Translations under genes and position numbers: made by a program
The notes under the pieces: model-generated
What the model saw: the letters and a program-made list of their open reading frames with translations, nothing else
Told to the model about the DNA's origin: nothing
The model's database searches: none
Source: Sorangium cellulosum
GTDB lineage: Bacteria > Myxococcota_A > Polyangia > Polyangiales > Polyangiaceae
DNA length: 64,000 nt
Direction: 5' to 3'
NCBI RefSeq assembly: GCF_002950945.1
Contig: NZ_CP012673.1
Location: 7,516,501-7,580,500 of the forward strand
Shown here: positions 47,281 to 56,154 of the stretch, piece after piece
How the letters are laid out: each line of letters opens with the position of its first letter
Position numbering within the stretch: the stretch's first letter is position 1

Positions 47281-49495
47281 CGGCGCCCCGAACAGGTAGT
47301 CCCCGCGCGCGATCCAGCGCGCCTTGTCGCCGCGGACGTAGCTCGGCTTGTCGCTCTCGACGCCGACCTTGAACTCCGCGGGCCGGTACTCGGCGACCTC
47401 GACGCTGCTCGTGACGTCCGGCCACCCCGCCTCGCCCCCCCTGCACCGTCGCCGAGAGGCTGTACGTGCCGAGCCGCGCCGCCTCCGGGATCTTCACGTC
47501 GGCCGAGAACGTGCCGAACGGCCCGAGCGTCGGCGCGAGGGTGACGAGCGCCTCGCCGTCCGGCCCCTCGACCTTGAACGCGACGCCCTTGCCGGCCGGC
47601 GTCGTCGTCCCGCGCGCCGCCTCCTCGCGGAAGATCCCCTTCACCCGCACCGTGTCGCCCGGCCGGTAGATGCCGCGATCGGAGAACACCATCCCGATCG
47701 GGCGCGCCTCGCTGAAGTCGTACGGCGCGCCGAAGCGCCACCCGCTCAGCGCCTCGACCACGCGGCGGTACGTCCAGTCGTCGCCCGCGCGCGCGAAGAT
47801 CACGCCGCGCTCCGGCCCGGACGTCGACGCCGGCCGGTACAGCGCCGCGGGCACGCTCGCGAGGCCGCGCGCGTCGGTGAGCACCGGCGCGGGCGCGGGC
47901 GCGCCCGGGGCGCGGATCCACACGCGCGCCCCCGCGACCGGCGCGCCGGTCGACAGGCGCGTGATCCACACGAGCGAGCCGCTCGGCGACACCTTCGCGC
48001 TGATCCCGAGGTCCGTCACCTGCGCGATCACCGCCTCCGAGGCGACGCGCGCCTGCCGCGTCCCGGGCCGCGCGGCGTAGCTCAGCCCGATCGCGAGCGG
48101 CCCTCGCTTGCCGGCGCCGCCCAGCACCTCCTCGGCGCGCACGACGTGCGTCGCCGGCGCGTTCGCCGCGGCGGCCGGGCGCAGGACCGAGCGCTTCCCG
48201 GAGGGCAGCGCGGCGATCTCGCTCATCTTCGGGCTCCGCCCCGGGCTGTCCGGATCGGCCTCCAGCGCGAGCACCGCCTCCTCGGTCATCGCCCCGACCG
48301 CGAGCGTGAGCTCGCGGACGTTCACCGACACGACCGGGATCTCGGGCCGCTGGCTCGGATCGAAGATCGTCCCCGCGAGGCCGATCTGCGCCTCGGGCCA
48401 GCGGTCGCCGAACGCGACCTGCGAGGAGAAGGGCTCGGCGAGCGCTTGCTCGTGCTGGTCGCGCAGGCCGGCCGCCACGCGCACGCGGTAGCTGCGCCCC
48501 GGGGCGAAGCGCCCGTCGATCGAGACGTGGCTCGTGAGGTCGTCGTCGCTCATCCACGCCGGCCACCGGAGCTTGACGGCGGGCTCCACCGAGATCGCCC
48601 GCTTCACGTCCGCGAGCCGGACGCTGTTCGAGAAGACGAGCGACACCCAGCCCTGGGACGAGCACCCGCCGCCCGGCGTGTCGCGGTCGCACTCGACGCG
48701 CTCGACCCGGAGCGGCCCGTAGGTACGGTACGAGAACCGCTGATCCTCGCCCGCCGGCAGCGGCCCTTCCTTGCCGCGGAGGCTCCCGGCGACGGCGATC
48801 TCGACGTCGCTGTCGCGCGGCAGCGGCGCGCGCGGGACGAGCTCGGCGAGCAGCTCGTTCTTCGGGTCGGGGCGCCGCACGTCGAACGCGACCGGCGCGT
48901 CGCGGTCGCCGGCCGTGACGGACACGCGCCGCGCGATCTCGGCCGTCTCGACCGGCTGGTTGAACCGGAGCTCGAAGCGCGCGTCCGGCCGGAGATCGTC
49001 CTTGCCCGACCAGGGCTCGACGCGCGCGACCCTGGGCAGCGCGGTGCGGAACGTGAGCACGTACGGCGCGGCGAGCGCGCTGCCGTCGAGCGCGCGGGTG
49101 CCGGCCGGCACCTCGACGGTGAACTCCGTGGCGCGCGGAAGGCGTCCGTCGGGCACGAACGTGAGGCCGCTCGTGCCGACCCAGCGCCACCGCCCCGGCG
49201 CGGCCGGCTTCAGCGTCGCCGGGGCGGCGGCCTCGGCGCCGGCGAGATCGAGCGAACGCATCGGCCGGTTGAAGACGAGGCTGATCTCCGCGGGGCTCTC
49301 GGTCTGCCCGCGCGGCGCGCCGAACACGACCGCGAACGGCCCCTCCGCGGGCCGCGCGCCCGGGTCGAGCGCGCCGGGCGCGAGCGTGCCGCGGGGCGGG
49401 ACGTTGGGCGCGCGGGCGCCCTGCACACACGCGAGGCTGAGGGCGATGACGGCCAGCGCGGCGGGCGCGAACCGGAGCTGCGGAGGAGCGGGCAT
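47189..49495 (-). CDS. Alpha-2-macroglobulin family lipoprotein, N-terminal portion (frameshifted)
   Basis: Starts MPAPPQLRFAP at 49495, with a lipoprotein signal ending SLACVQG. About 680 residues of tandem MG domains follow (FAVVFGAPRG, ISLVFNRPMRSLDLA, YRPGDTVRVKGIFREE and DRGIYRPGDTV), as in the bacterial A2M/MagD group. At the C7 tract (47435-47441; G7 on the coding strand) the frame slips and the last 80 residues are Arg/Gly nonsense ending at 47189. Joined with the downstream frame the whole protein would be about 1,920 residues, the usual size. An error in the sequence is more likely than a split gene. Confidence 0.9.
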   Translation of the reverse strand: MPAPPQLRFAPAALAVIALSLACVQGARAPNVPPRGTLAPGALDPGARPAEGPFAVVFGAPRGQTESPAEISLVFNRPMRSLDLAGAEAAAPATLKPAAPGRWRWVGTSGLTFVPDGRLPRATEFTVEVPAGTRALDGSALAAPYVLTFRTALPRVARVEPWSGKDDLRPDARFELRFNQPVETAEIARRVSVTAGDRDAPVAFDVRRPDPKNELLAELVPRAPLPRDSDVEIAVAGSLRGKEGPLPAGEDQRFSYRTYGPLRVERVECDRDTPGGGCSSQGWVSLVFSNSVRLADVKRAISVEPAVKLRWPAWMSDDDLTSHVSIDGRFAPGRSYRVRVAAGLRDQHEQALAEPFSSQVAFGDRWPEAQIGLAGTIFDPSQRPEIPVVSVNVRELTLAVGAMTEEAVLALEADPDSPGRSPKMSEIAALPSGKRSVLRPAAAANAPATHVVRAEEVLGGAGKRGPLAIGLSYAARPGTRQARVASEAVIAQVTDLGISAKVSPSGSLVWITRLSTGAPVAGARVWIRAPGAPAPAPVLTDARGLASVPAALYRPASTSGPERGVIFARAGDDWTYRRVVEALSGWRFGAPYDFSEARPIGMVFSDRGIYRPGDTVRVKGIFREEAARGTTTPAGKGVAFKVEGPDGEALVTLAPTLGPFGTFSADVKIPEAARLGTYSLSATVQGGRGGVAGRHEQRRGRRVPARGVQGRRRERQAELRPRRQGALDRARGLPVRGADDERRGPALGDAGPGGVLAAGARGLHDPRG

Positions 49496-49650
49496 GGCGC
49501 GCAACTCAGCAATGGGGGTGCCGCGGGCGCAAGAGGCCTGCCCGCCGCCGCGGCGCGCGCGCGCCGTGGCAGGACAGACACACCGGGGGCGCGCCGTGAC
49601 GCGCGCCGCGCTCCCCCACGAGACGCGCGCGCGGACGAGCCGCCCTCGGC

Positions 49651-50637
49651 TCAGGGCCAGGTGTCCATCACCGCGGCGATCCAGCTGTCCGGGTCCCGGA
49701 ACCCGGGGTCCTGCTCGATGTGCACGAACCGCCCGCTGGCGCGCCCGGCAGCGCTGCCGCAGACGCGGCCCGCGGGCACGCCGTTGAGGAACCGGCCCTG
49801 AACGTTGGTCGTCGCGTTGCGCGAGCACAGCTGGCTGCCCGGCACGCCGACCCGCCATGCGGGCCGGTACACGAGCAGGTTGCGCCGCAGCGCAAGGATC
49901 CGGTCAGCGTCCGTGGGCGCGGCGTCCACGCCGTGGGAGAGGTGCACGTCCACCGACGCGCACGTGCCCGCCGCCATGCCGTGCCACTGGATCGTCCACC
50001 ACGGCGTCGACCCGTAATGGCTCGCGAGCTCCAGCTGGGAAGCGTGGAACACGTTCGCCACGTCGTGGGCGACGTCCGAGCTCGTCGACGCGCTCTGGCA
50101 GTTGCTCGCGGCGAAGCTCGCGTCGCGGTGGGCGCCGGCCATCAGGAAGCTGCGAGATCTCGTCTCCTTGAAGAGGGTGACGGCCTCTAGCTCCGTCCCC
50201 ACGTCCGCGAGCGGATGTGCGGCCTGGTGGCTGAGCTCCCGCTCCGCGGCGGCGTCCACGATGAACGTGCCCACGCCGCGATCGACGATCCGGTCTCCGT
50301 TCCGGTCCGCGATCTCCAGCAGCGCGCAGTACCTGCGCCCGCTCTCGCCGTCGCGGAGGATCCGGCGCTGCATGAACGGCGACAGCGCAGGCGGCAGCGC
50401 GGCGCTGCAGGTGCCTCGCAGCATCGCGCGGACGGCGCTCCGCCAGGCGTCCATCTGCGCGGCGCTCGGGGCGACGAACACCCCGGAGTCCCCCCCGGGC
50501 ATCTGGCCCCGGATGCACGAGACGAGCGCCTCGAGGGTCGCGCTCGATGGGCAGGTGAGCTCGGCGGCCCTCGCCGCGCGAGACGTCATCAGGACACCGA
50601 TACCGAACAGGAGCGCGATCGATCGTTCGAGCTGCAT
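49651..50637 (-). CDS. Secreted protein of unknown function
   Basis: 328 residues with a signal peptide (IALLFGIGVLMTSRAARA, cleavage near AARA-AELTC). The mature part has four or more cysteines (CPSS, CIRG, CSAA, CALL), a segment MAGAHRDASFAASNCQS, TIQWHGMAAGTCASVDVHLS and a C-terminal RFVHIEQDPGFRDPDSW. The HxD, WHG and HIEQ elements would suit a zinc amidohydrolase-like or N-formylglutamate-amidohydrolase-like fold, but I am not sure of the family. GGAGGG precedes the ATG by nine bases. It is a single gene upstream (in genome order) of the importer operon, transcribed the other way. Confidence 0.7.
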   Translation of the reverse strand: MQLERSIALLFGIGVLMTSRAARAAELTCPSSATLEALVSCIRGQMPGGDSGVFVAPSAAQMDAWRSAVRAMLRGTCSAALPPALSPFMQRRILRDGESGRRYCALLEIADRNGDRIVDRGVGTFIVDAAAERELSHQAAHPLADVGTELEAVTLFKETRSRSFLMAGAHRDASFAASNCQSASTSSDVAHDVANVFHASQLELASHYGSTPWWTIQWHGMAAGTCASVDVHLSHGVDAAPTDADRILALRRNLLVYRPAWRVGVPGSQLCSRNATTNVQGRFLNGVPAGRVCGSAAGRASGRFVHIEQDPGFRDPDSWIAAVMDTWP

Positions 50638-50643
50638 GGCCAA

Positions 50644-50997
50644 GGTCCCTCCAGACCGGGGTTTCCTGCGCGACGTCGGGCTCCGCGATCCCGGCGAGGA
50701 TCGCCGCCGTCCCCGCCTCGATCCCCGAGGCCGGCGGCGGCCCGCCGCGCGACGTCACGGACCGGCGACGCGGAGCAAGGCCGGGACCTCCGCGGACCGG
50801 GGCGCGCTGTGCGCGCCGTTCGCGGTCGCCGCCGCCACCACATCGCGGCCTCGATCGAGGCCATGTGCGCGACGGGCGACCCGCGCGGCGCGGGTGGTGC
50901 ATGTCGCGACCGCGGGCATGCGCGCGGCGATCCCCCGTAGCGCCCCGCAAGCTCCCGGAAAAAACGCGGAAATACGGCGTCCCTTATCCTCGACCGC
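50644..50997. other. Intergenic region upstream of the importer operon
   Basis: 354 bases between divergent transcripts (secreted protein, minus; importer, plus). No gene or recognisable operator was found. The stretch near 50960-50985 (GAAAAAACGCGGAAATACG) is the least GC-rich part and is a fair place for the importer promoter. Confidence 0.4.
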
Positions 50998-52098
50998 GTG
51001 AAGCTCACCCCGCATGGGCTGCTCCGCCGCGAGACAGCCGAGGCGATCGCCATCCCGAGCGGGGCCCTCGCGGCCTCGCTCCTCGTGTTCGGCGCCTTCG
51101 TGGCCACGCAGGGCGCGAACCCCTTCGACGTCTATTACGGGATGTACCGCGGCGCCTTCGGCACGTGGTTCTCGTTCCAGAACACCCTCCTCCGGGCGGC
51201 GCCGCTCATGCTCACCGCCCTCTGCACGGCGCTGCCGGCGCGCCTCGGCCTGATCGTCATCGGCGGCGAGGGCGCGGTCGTCGTCGGCGGGCTCTCCGCC
51301 GCGTCCGTGGCGCTCGCCGCCGGCGCGTGGCGCGCGCCGCCCGTCGCCGTGCTCGCGGCGATGTTCCTCGCCTCGCTCGCCGCCGGCGCGCTCTGGATCG
51401 GCCTCGCCGGCGCCCTGCGCGTCTACCGCGGCGTGAGCGAGACGATCAGCAGCCTGCTCCTCACGTACATCGGCGTCGCGCTCCTGAACCACCTCGTCGA
51501 GGGGCCGCTGCGCGACCCCGCGAGCCTCAACAAGCCGTCGACGGCCTCCATCGGCGCCGCGAACGCGCTCGGGAACCTCCCCGGCCTCGAGGTCCACTGG
51601 GGCCTCGCCTACGGCGTGATCGCCTGCGCGCTCTGCTACGTGCTGATGCACCGCACCACCTTCGGCTTCGCCGCGGCGATGAGCGGCGGCAACGTCCGCG
51701 CGGCGCAGCTCGCCGGGCTCCCGGTGAAGCGCCTCGTCGTGGTCACCTGCATGCTCGCCGGCGCGTGCGCGGGGCTCGCCGGCATGGTGGAGGTCGCGGC
51801 CGTCCACGGCCGGGCCAACGCGTCGCTCGTCAGCGGGTACGGCTACACCGGCGTCCTCGTCGCCTTCCTCGCGCGCCACAACCCGCTCGCGGTGATCCCG
51901 GTGGCCCTCCTGCTCGGCGGCATCGGCGCGAGCGGCGGCCTGCTCCAGCGCATGGCGCAGCTCCCCGACGCCACGGTCAACGTGCTCCAGGGGATCCTGT
52001 TCCTCGCCATCCTCGCGAGCGAGACGCTCTACGGCCGCCTCCGCTTCGCCCGGCAGACCGAGGTCCGGCAGGCGGCGCCGGCCTCGGCGGTGGCGTGA
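50998..52098 (+). CDS. BMP/nucleoside-type ABC transporter permease 1
   Basis: 366 residues with about ten transmembrane segments, a BPD_transp_2-family permease like YufP/NupP. The signature includes LPARLGLIVIGGEGAVVVGGL and GVSETISSLLLTYIG. GTG at 50998 is the start; no upstream ATG fits. The first gene of a tightly packed operon: permease, permease, hydrolase, ATPase, hydrolase. It ends in TGATG overlapping the next start. Substrates of this class are nucleosides, purines or other small ring compounds. Confidence 0.9.
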   Translation: MKLTPHGLLRRETAEAIAIPSGALAASLLVFGAFVATQGANPFDVYYGMYRGAFGTWFSFQNTLLRAAPLMLTALCTALPARLGLIVIGGEGAVVVGGLSAASVALAAGAWRAPPVAVLAAMFLASLAAGALWIGLAGALRVYRGVSETISSLLLTYIGVALLNHLVEGPLRDPASLNKPSTASIGAANALGNLPGLEVHWGLAYGVIACALCYVLMHRTTFGFAAAMSGGNVRAAQLAGLPVKRLVVVTCMLAGACAGLAGMVEVAAVHGRANASLVSGYGYTGVLVAFLARHNPLAVIPVALLLGGIGASGGLLQRMAQLPDATVNVLQGILFLAILASETLYGRLRFARQTEVRQAAPASAVA

Positions 52099-53027
52099 TG
52101 AGCGGCGCCGACGCGCTCGGGCTCTGGGGCGTCCCGCTCGCCGTCGCGGCGGGCGCGATCCGCATCAGCACGCCCTTCCTCTTCGTGAGCCTCGGCGAGT
52201 GCCTCACGGAGAAGAGCGGCCGCGTGAACCTCGGCCTGGAGGGCACGCTCGTCATGGGCGCCATGGGCGGCTACGGCGTCTCTTACCTCACCGGCTCCGC
52301 CTGGCTCGGCGTGCTCGCCGCCGGCGCCGTCGGCGCGGCGCTCGGCGCGCTGCACGCCTTCCTCTGCTCGAAGCCGCGCGTCAACGACATCGCCGTCGGC
52401 ATCGCGCTCATGCTCTTCGGCGTCGGCCTCGCCTTCTTCCTCGGCAAGCCGCTCATCAGGCCGACCGCGCCCCGCCTGCCCGCGATCTCGCTCGGCTTCT
52501 TCAGCGATCTCCCGCAGGTCCGCTCCGCGCTCGAGGTGAACGCGCTGTTCCTCGTCGGGGCCGCGCTCGCCCCGGCCCTGCTCTGGATGCTGGACCGCAC
52601 CCGGTTCGGCCTCGTGCTCCGCACCGTCGGCGAGAGCGCCGACGCCGCGCGCGCGATGGGCGTCGACGTGAACCTGGTCCGGCGGCGCGCGACCATGGCC
52701 GGCGGCTTCCTCGCCGGCGTCGGCGGCTCGTACCTCTCGCTCTTCTACCCCGGCAGCTGGAACGAGGGCCTGTCGAGCGGCCAGGGCCTCATGGCGGTCG
52801 CCCTCGTCATCTTCGCGCGCTGGAACCCGGTGCGCTGTCTCTACGCCTCGCTCCTCTTCGGCGGCGCGAGCGCGCTCGGCCCGGCGCTCCAGTCCGTGGG
52901 CGTCACCTCGGGGTACCACCTCTTCAACGCCGCGCCGTACATCGTCACGCTGGCCCTCATGGTCGCCACGAGCTCCGCGACCCAGACCCTGCCCCAACAG
53001 CCCGCCGAGCTCACGCTGGCCCGTTGA
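52098..53027 (+). CDS. BMP/nucleoside-type ABC transporter permease 2
   Basis: 309 residues, about eight transmembrane segments, the second permease (YufQ/NupQ type). It shows SLGECLTEKSGRVNLGLEG, the typical EKSG-NLGLEG loop, and FGLVLRTVGESADAARAMG, the coupling helix region. Its ATG overlaps the preceding stop (TGATG), and it is followed after 34 bases by the biuret-hydrolase-like gene, with GGAGG in that gap. Confidence 0.92.
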   Translation: MSGADALGLWGVPLAVAAGAIRISTPFLFVSLGECLTEKSGRVNLGLEGTLVMGAMGGYGVSYLTGSAWLGVLAAGAVGAALGALHAFLCSKPRVNDIAVGIALMLFGVGLAFFLGKPLIRPTAPRLPAISLGFFSDLPQVRSALEVNALFLVGAALAPALLWMLDRTRFGLVLRTVGESADAARAMGVDVNLVRRRATMAGGFLAGVGGSYLSLFYPGSWNEGLSSGQGLMAVALVIFARWNPVRCLYASLLFGGASALGPALQSVGVTSGYHLFNAAPYIVTLALMVATSSATQTLPQQPAELTLAR

Positions 53028-53061
53028 CGGGCATCCCCCCACGAAACGGAGGAACCGACGC

Positions 53062-53760
53062 ATGACCTACGTGGCCGCCGCCCCCTACGCCTGGCCGTAT
53101 CACGGTGAGCTCCGCCCCGAGACGACCGCGCTGATCGTCATCGACATGCAGACCGACTTCTGCGGCAAAGGCGGGTACATCGATCTGCTCGGGTACGACA
53201 TCTCGCTCACGCGGGCCTGCATCGGCCCGATCCAGCGCGTGCTCGCGGAGGCGCGGCGGCGCGGCTACCACGTCCTGCACACGCGCGAGGGCCACCGGCC
53301 CGATCTCTCGGATCTGCCCGCGAACAAGCGCTGGCGCTCGCGCCGGACCGACGGCGGGCGCGGCACCGGCGTCGGGATCGGGGACCCGGGGCCGTGCGGG
53401 CGGGTGCTCGTCCGCGGCGAGCCCGGCTGGGAGATCATCCCGGAGCTCGCGCCGCTCCCCGGCGAGCCGATCATCGACAAGCCCGGCAAGGGCTCCTTCT
53501 GCGCCACGGATCTCGACCTCATCCTGCGCCAGCGCCGGATCGAGGACCTGATCCTCACGGGCATCACCACGGACGTCTGCGTGCACACGACGATGCGCGA
53601 GGCGAACGACCGCGGCTACGAGTGCCTGCTGCTCTCCGACTGCTGCGCGGCCACGGACGCCGGCAACCACGCCGCCGCGCTGAAGATGATCACGATGCAG
53701 AACGGCGTCTTCGGCGCCGTCTCGACGTCCGGCGCGCTGCTGGAGGCGCTCGGGTCGTGA
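53062..53760 (+). CDS. Cysteine hydrolase, biuret amidohydrolase-like (isochorismatase family)
   Basis: 232 residues. The catalytic triad of the isochorismatase-like hydrolases is seen: Asp in IVIDMQTDFC, Lys in IIDKPGKGSF, Cys in TGITTDVCVHTTMREANDRG. The close match of that last block and of HTREGHRPDLSDLP to biuret hydrolases suggests cleavage of biuret or a related ureide to urea/allophanate-type products and ammonia. GGAGG stands nine bases before the ATG. Encoded inside the importer operon, it implies the imported compound is a ureide or is degraded to one. The stop overlaps the next ATG (TGATG). Confidence 0.88.
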   Translation: MTYVAAAPYAWPYHGELRPETTALIVIDMQTDFCGKGGYIDLLGYDISLTRACIGPIQRVLAEARRRGYHVLHTREGHRPDLSDLPANKRWRSRRTDGGRGTGVGIGDPGPCGRVLVRGEPGWEIIPELAPLPGEPIIDKPGKGSFCATDLDLILRQRRIEDLILTGITTDVCVHTTMREANDRGYECLLLSDCCAATDAGNHAAALKMITMQNGVFGAVSTSGALLEALGS

Positions 53761-55382
53761 TGGATCCGCGCGTCCTCACGAGCCCGGCGGCGAGGCCGCT
53801 CCGGGACCCCGCACCTGGCCTCGGCGCCGGCGCTGGCGCGGCCGCGCCCCCGCCGGCGCTCTCCGCCGTCGGGATCACGAAGCGGTTCGGTCCGCTGCTC
53901 GCGCTCGACGACGTCTCGCTGCGCCTCGCGCCGGGCAGCTTCCACGCGCTCCTCGGCGAGAACGGCGCCGGGAAGAGCACTCTCGTCAAGTGCATCATGG
54001 GCTACCACCCGGCGGACGCGGGCGAGGTGAAGGTCGGCGACGCCGCCATCGCGATCAAGAGCCCGCGCGAGGCGCAGTCGCTGGGGATCGGCATGGTCTA
54101 CCAGCACTTCACGCTGGTGATGAACATGACGGTCGCCGAGAACCTCGTGCTCGCGCGCCCGGCGCTCCCCCTCGTGATCGACTGGCGCGAGGAGCACGAG
54201 CGCATCCGCGCGTTCATGGCGCGGATGCCCTTCCGCATCGATCCGGGTCGGACCGCGCGCTCGCTCTCGGCCGGCGAGAAGCAGAAGCTCGAGATCCTGA
54301 AGCAGCTCTACCTCGGCAGCAGGATCATCCTGCTCGACGAGCCCACGTCGGTCCTCACGCCCGCGGAGGCCGACGAGGTGCTCGGCATGCTCCGGCGCAT
54401 GGCCGAGGAGAAGCGGATCAGCGTCCTCATGATCTCGCACAAGTTCCGCGAGGTGACGCGCTTCGCGGACGAGGTCACGGTGCTGCGGCGCGGCCGCCTC
54501 GCCGGCCGGGGGATGGTCAAGGACCTCACGCCTAGAGCCATGGCCGAGATGATGGTGGGCTCGCAGCCCGCGCCGCCCGGGCCGGAGGAGCAGGCGGCGC
54601 GGCCGGCGACGGGCGGCGAGGGCGCGCGCGCTGGCGAGCCGATCCTGCGCATCGAGGGGCTCGCCGCGCACGACGATCGCGGGCGGAGGGCGCTCGACGG
54701 CGTGACGCTCACGGTGCGGCGCGGCGAGATCGTCGGGATCGCCGGCGTCTCGGGCAACGGGCAGGAGGAGCTCGTCGAGGTGCTCGCGGGCCAGCGGGCC
54801 GCGCGGGCCGGGCGCGTGCTCGTCCACGGCGAGCCGTACGGCGCCGGGCGCGCGCAGATCCGGAAGCACCGGGTGCGGTGCCTGCCCGAGGAGCCGCTGC
54901 GGAACGCCTGCGTCCCTGCGATGTCGGTCGCGGAGAACATCGGCCTGCGCGTCTTCGACAGGCCGCCTTACACCGCGCTCCGCTGGGGCGTGAGCCGCGC
55001 CGCGCTGAGGAGGACGGCCGAGCGCCTCGTGAAGGAGTACGCGATCAAGACGCCCTCGGTCGACGCGCCGCTTGGCAAGCTCTCGGGCGGGAACGTGCAG
55101 CGCGTGGTCCTCGCGCGCGAGCTCGGCGACGACGTCGAGCTGCTCATCGCGGCCAACCCGTACTTCGGCCTCGATTTCGCGGCGGTGACCGAGATCCGCG
55201 CGCGCATCCGGGCGGCGCGGGATCGGGGGACCGCGGTCCTGCTCGTGAGCGCGGATCTCGACGAGATCTTCGCCATGGCCGATCGCATCCTCGTGATGAG
55301 CGAGGGGCGCGTCGTCCACGAGTCGGCGGCCGCCTCGGCCGACGTCGCCGAGATCGGGCGCGCGATGGCGGGGCACCCGTGA
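53760..55382 (+). CDS. BMP/nucleoside-type ABC transporter ATP-binding protein (two domains)
   Basis: 540 residues with two fused ABC domains. The first has Walker A GENGAGKSTLVK, signature LSAGEKQKLEILK and Walker B IILLDEPTSVLTP. The second has a degenerate Walker A GVSGNGQEELVE, signature LSGGNVQRVVLAREL and, in place of the Walker B Glu, LLIAANPYFGLDF, so only the first site hydrolyses ATP, as in YufO/RbsA-type ATPases. Overlaps the hydrolase in front (TGATG) and the hydrolase behind (GTGA), so all are translationally coupled. Confidence 0.95.
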   Translation: MDPRVLTSPAARPLRDPAPGLGAGAGAAAPPPALSAVGITKRFGPLLALDDVSLRLAPGSFHALLGENGAGKSTLVKCIMGYHPADAGEVKVGDAAIAIKSPREAQSLGIGMVYQHFTLVMNMTVAENLVLARPALPLVIDWREEHERIRAFMARMPFRIDPGRTARSLSAGEKQKLEILKQLYLGSRIILLDEPTSVLTPAEADEVLGMLRRMAEEKRISVLMISHKFREVTRFADEVTVLRRGRLAGRGMVKDLTPRAMAEMMVGSQPAPPGPEEQAARPATGGEGARAGEPILRIEGLAAHDDRGRRALDGVTLTVRRGEIVGIAGVSGNGQEELVEVLAGQRAARAGRVLVHGEPYGAGRAQIRKHRVRCLPEEPLRNACVPAMSVAENIGLRVFDRPPYTALRWGVSRAALRRTAERLVKEYAIKTPSVDAPLGKLSGGNVQRVVLARELGDDVELLIAANPYFGLDFAAVTEIRARIRAARDRGTAVLLVSADLDEIFAMADRILVMSEGRVVHESAAASADVAEIGRAMAGHP

Positions 55383-56053
55383 CGGCGCCGGGGCCGGAGA
55401 TCGCGGCGAGGCCGTCGCCGTTCCGCCTTGCCGCGCGGGGGGCAGCGGCGCTGCTCGTGATCGACATGCAGCGCGATTTCCTGGAGCCGGGCGGCTTCGG
55501 CGCGGCGCTCGGCAACGACGTGCGGCCGCTCCAGCGCATCGTGCCGGAGGTCCGCCGCCTCCTCGGCCTGTTTCGCGCCCACGATCTGCCGATCATCCAC
55601 ACGAAGGAGGGGCACAGGCCGGATCTCTCGGACTGCCCGGCTTCCAAGCGGCGGCGAGGCGCGCCGGGGATGCGGATCGGGGATCCCGGGCCGATGGGGC
55701 GGATCCTCGTGCTGGGCGAGCCGGGGAACGATTTCGTGTCGGAGCTCGCGCCGGAGCCCGGGGAGCTCGTCGTGCCGAAGCCGGGCAAGGGGGCGTTCTA
55801 CCGGACGGGGCTCGACGCGAAGCTCGCGGCGCGGGGGATATCCCAGCTGATCATCGCGGGGGTGACGACGGAGGTGTGCGTGCAGACGACGATGAGGGAG
55901 GCGAATGATCGCGGGTATGAGTGCTTGTTGGTCGAGGACGCGACGGAGAGTTATTTTCCGGAGTTCAAGGCGGCGACGCTGGAGATGGTGAGGGCGCAGG
56001 GGGGGATTGTGGGGTGGACGGCGAAGGTGGAGGAGGTGATCGAGGTGTTTTGA
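55379..56053 (+). CDS. Second biuret amidohydrolase-like cysteine hydrolase
   Basis: 224 residues from GTG at 55379, overlapping the ATPase stop. Triad residues are Asp in LVIDMQRDFLEPGG, Lys in VVPKPGKGAF and Cys in AGVTTEVCVQTTMREANDRG. It is about 45% identical by eye to the hydrolase at 53062, so the two arose by duplication, but the active-site loops differ (DFLEPGG against DFCGKGG), suggesting related but different substrates. The purine-rich stretch after the stop (56054-56140, GAGGGAGAGG-type and GAGACGGG repeats) holds no gene. Confidence 0.88.
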   Translation: MTAPGPEIAARPSPFRLAARGAAALLVIDMQRDFLEPGGFGAALGNDVRPLQRIVPEVRRLLGLFRAHDLPIIHTKEGHRPDLSDCPASKRRRGAPGMRIGDPGPMGRILVLGEPGNDFVSELAPEPGELVVPKPGKGAFYRTGLDAKLAARGISQLIIAGVTTEVCVQTTMREANDRGYECLLVEDATESYFPEFKAATLEMVRAQGGIVGWTAKVEEVIEVF

Positions 56054-56154
56054 GGGATGAGGGGGGAGGGAGAGGGAGAGAGGTGGAATCGAGCACAAGC
56101 ACGAGCACGAGAGACGAAAGACGGGAGACGGGGGACGGGAGGTGACGGATGGGT

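Noticed and set aside
47189..47441. Two separate alpha-2-macroglobulin genes
   Set aside because: The two frames join perfectly when one base is removed at C7, the second half has no signal peptide or ribosome site, and both are parts of a single domain series.
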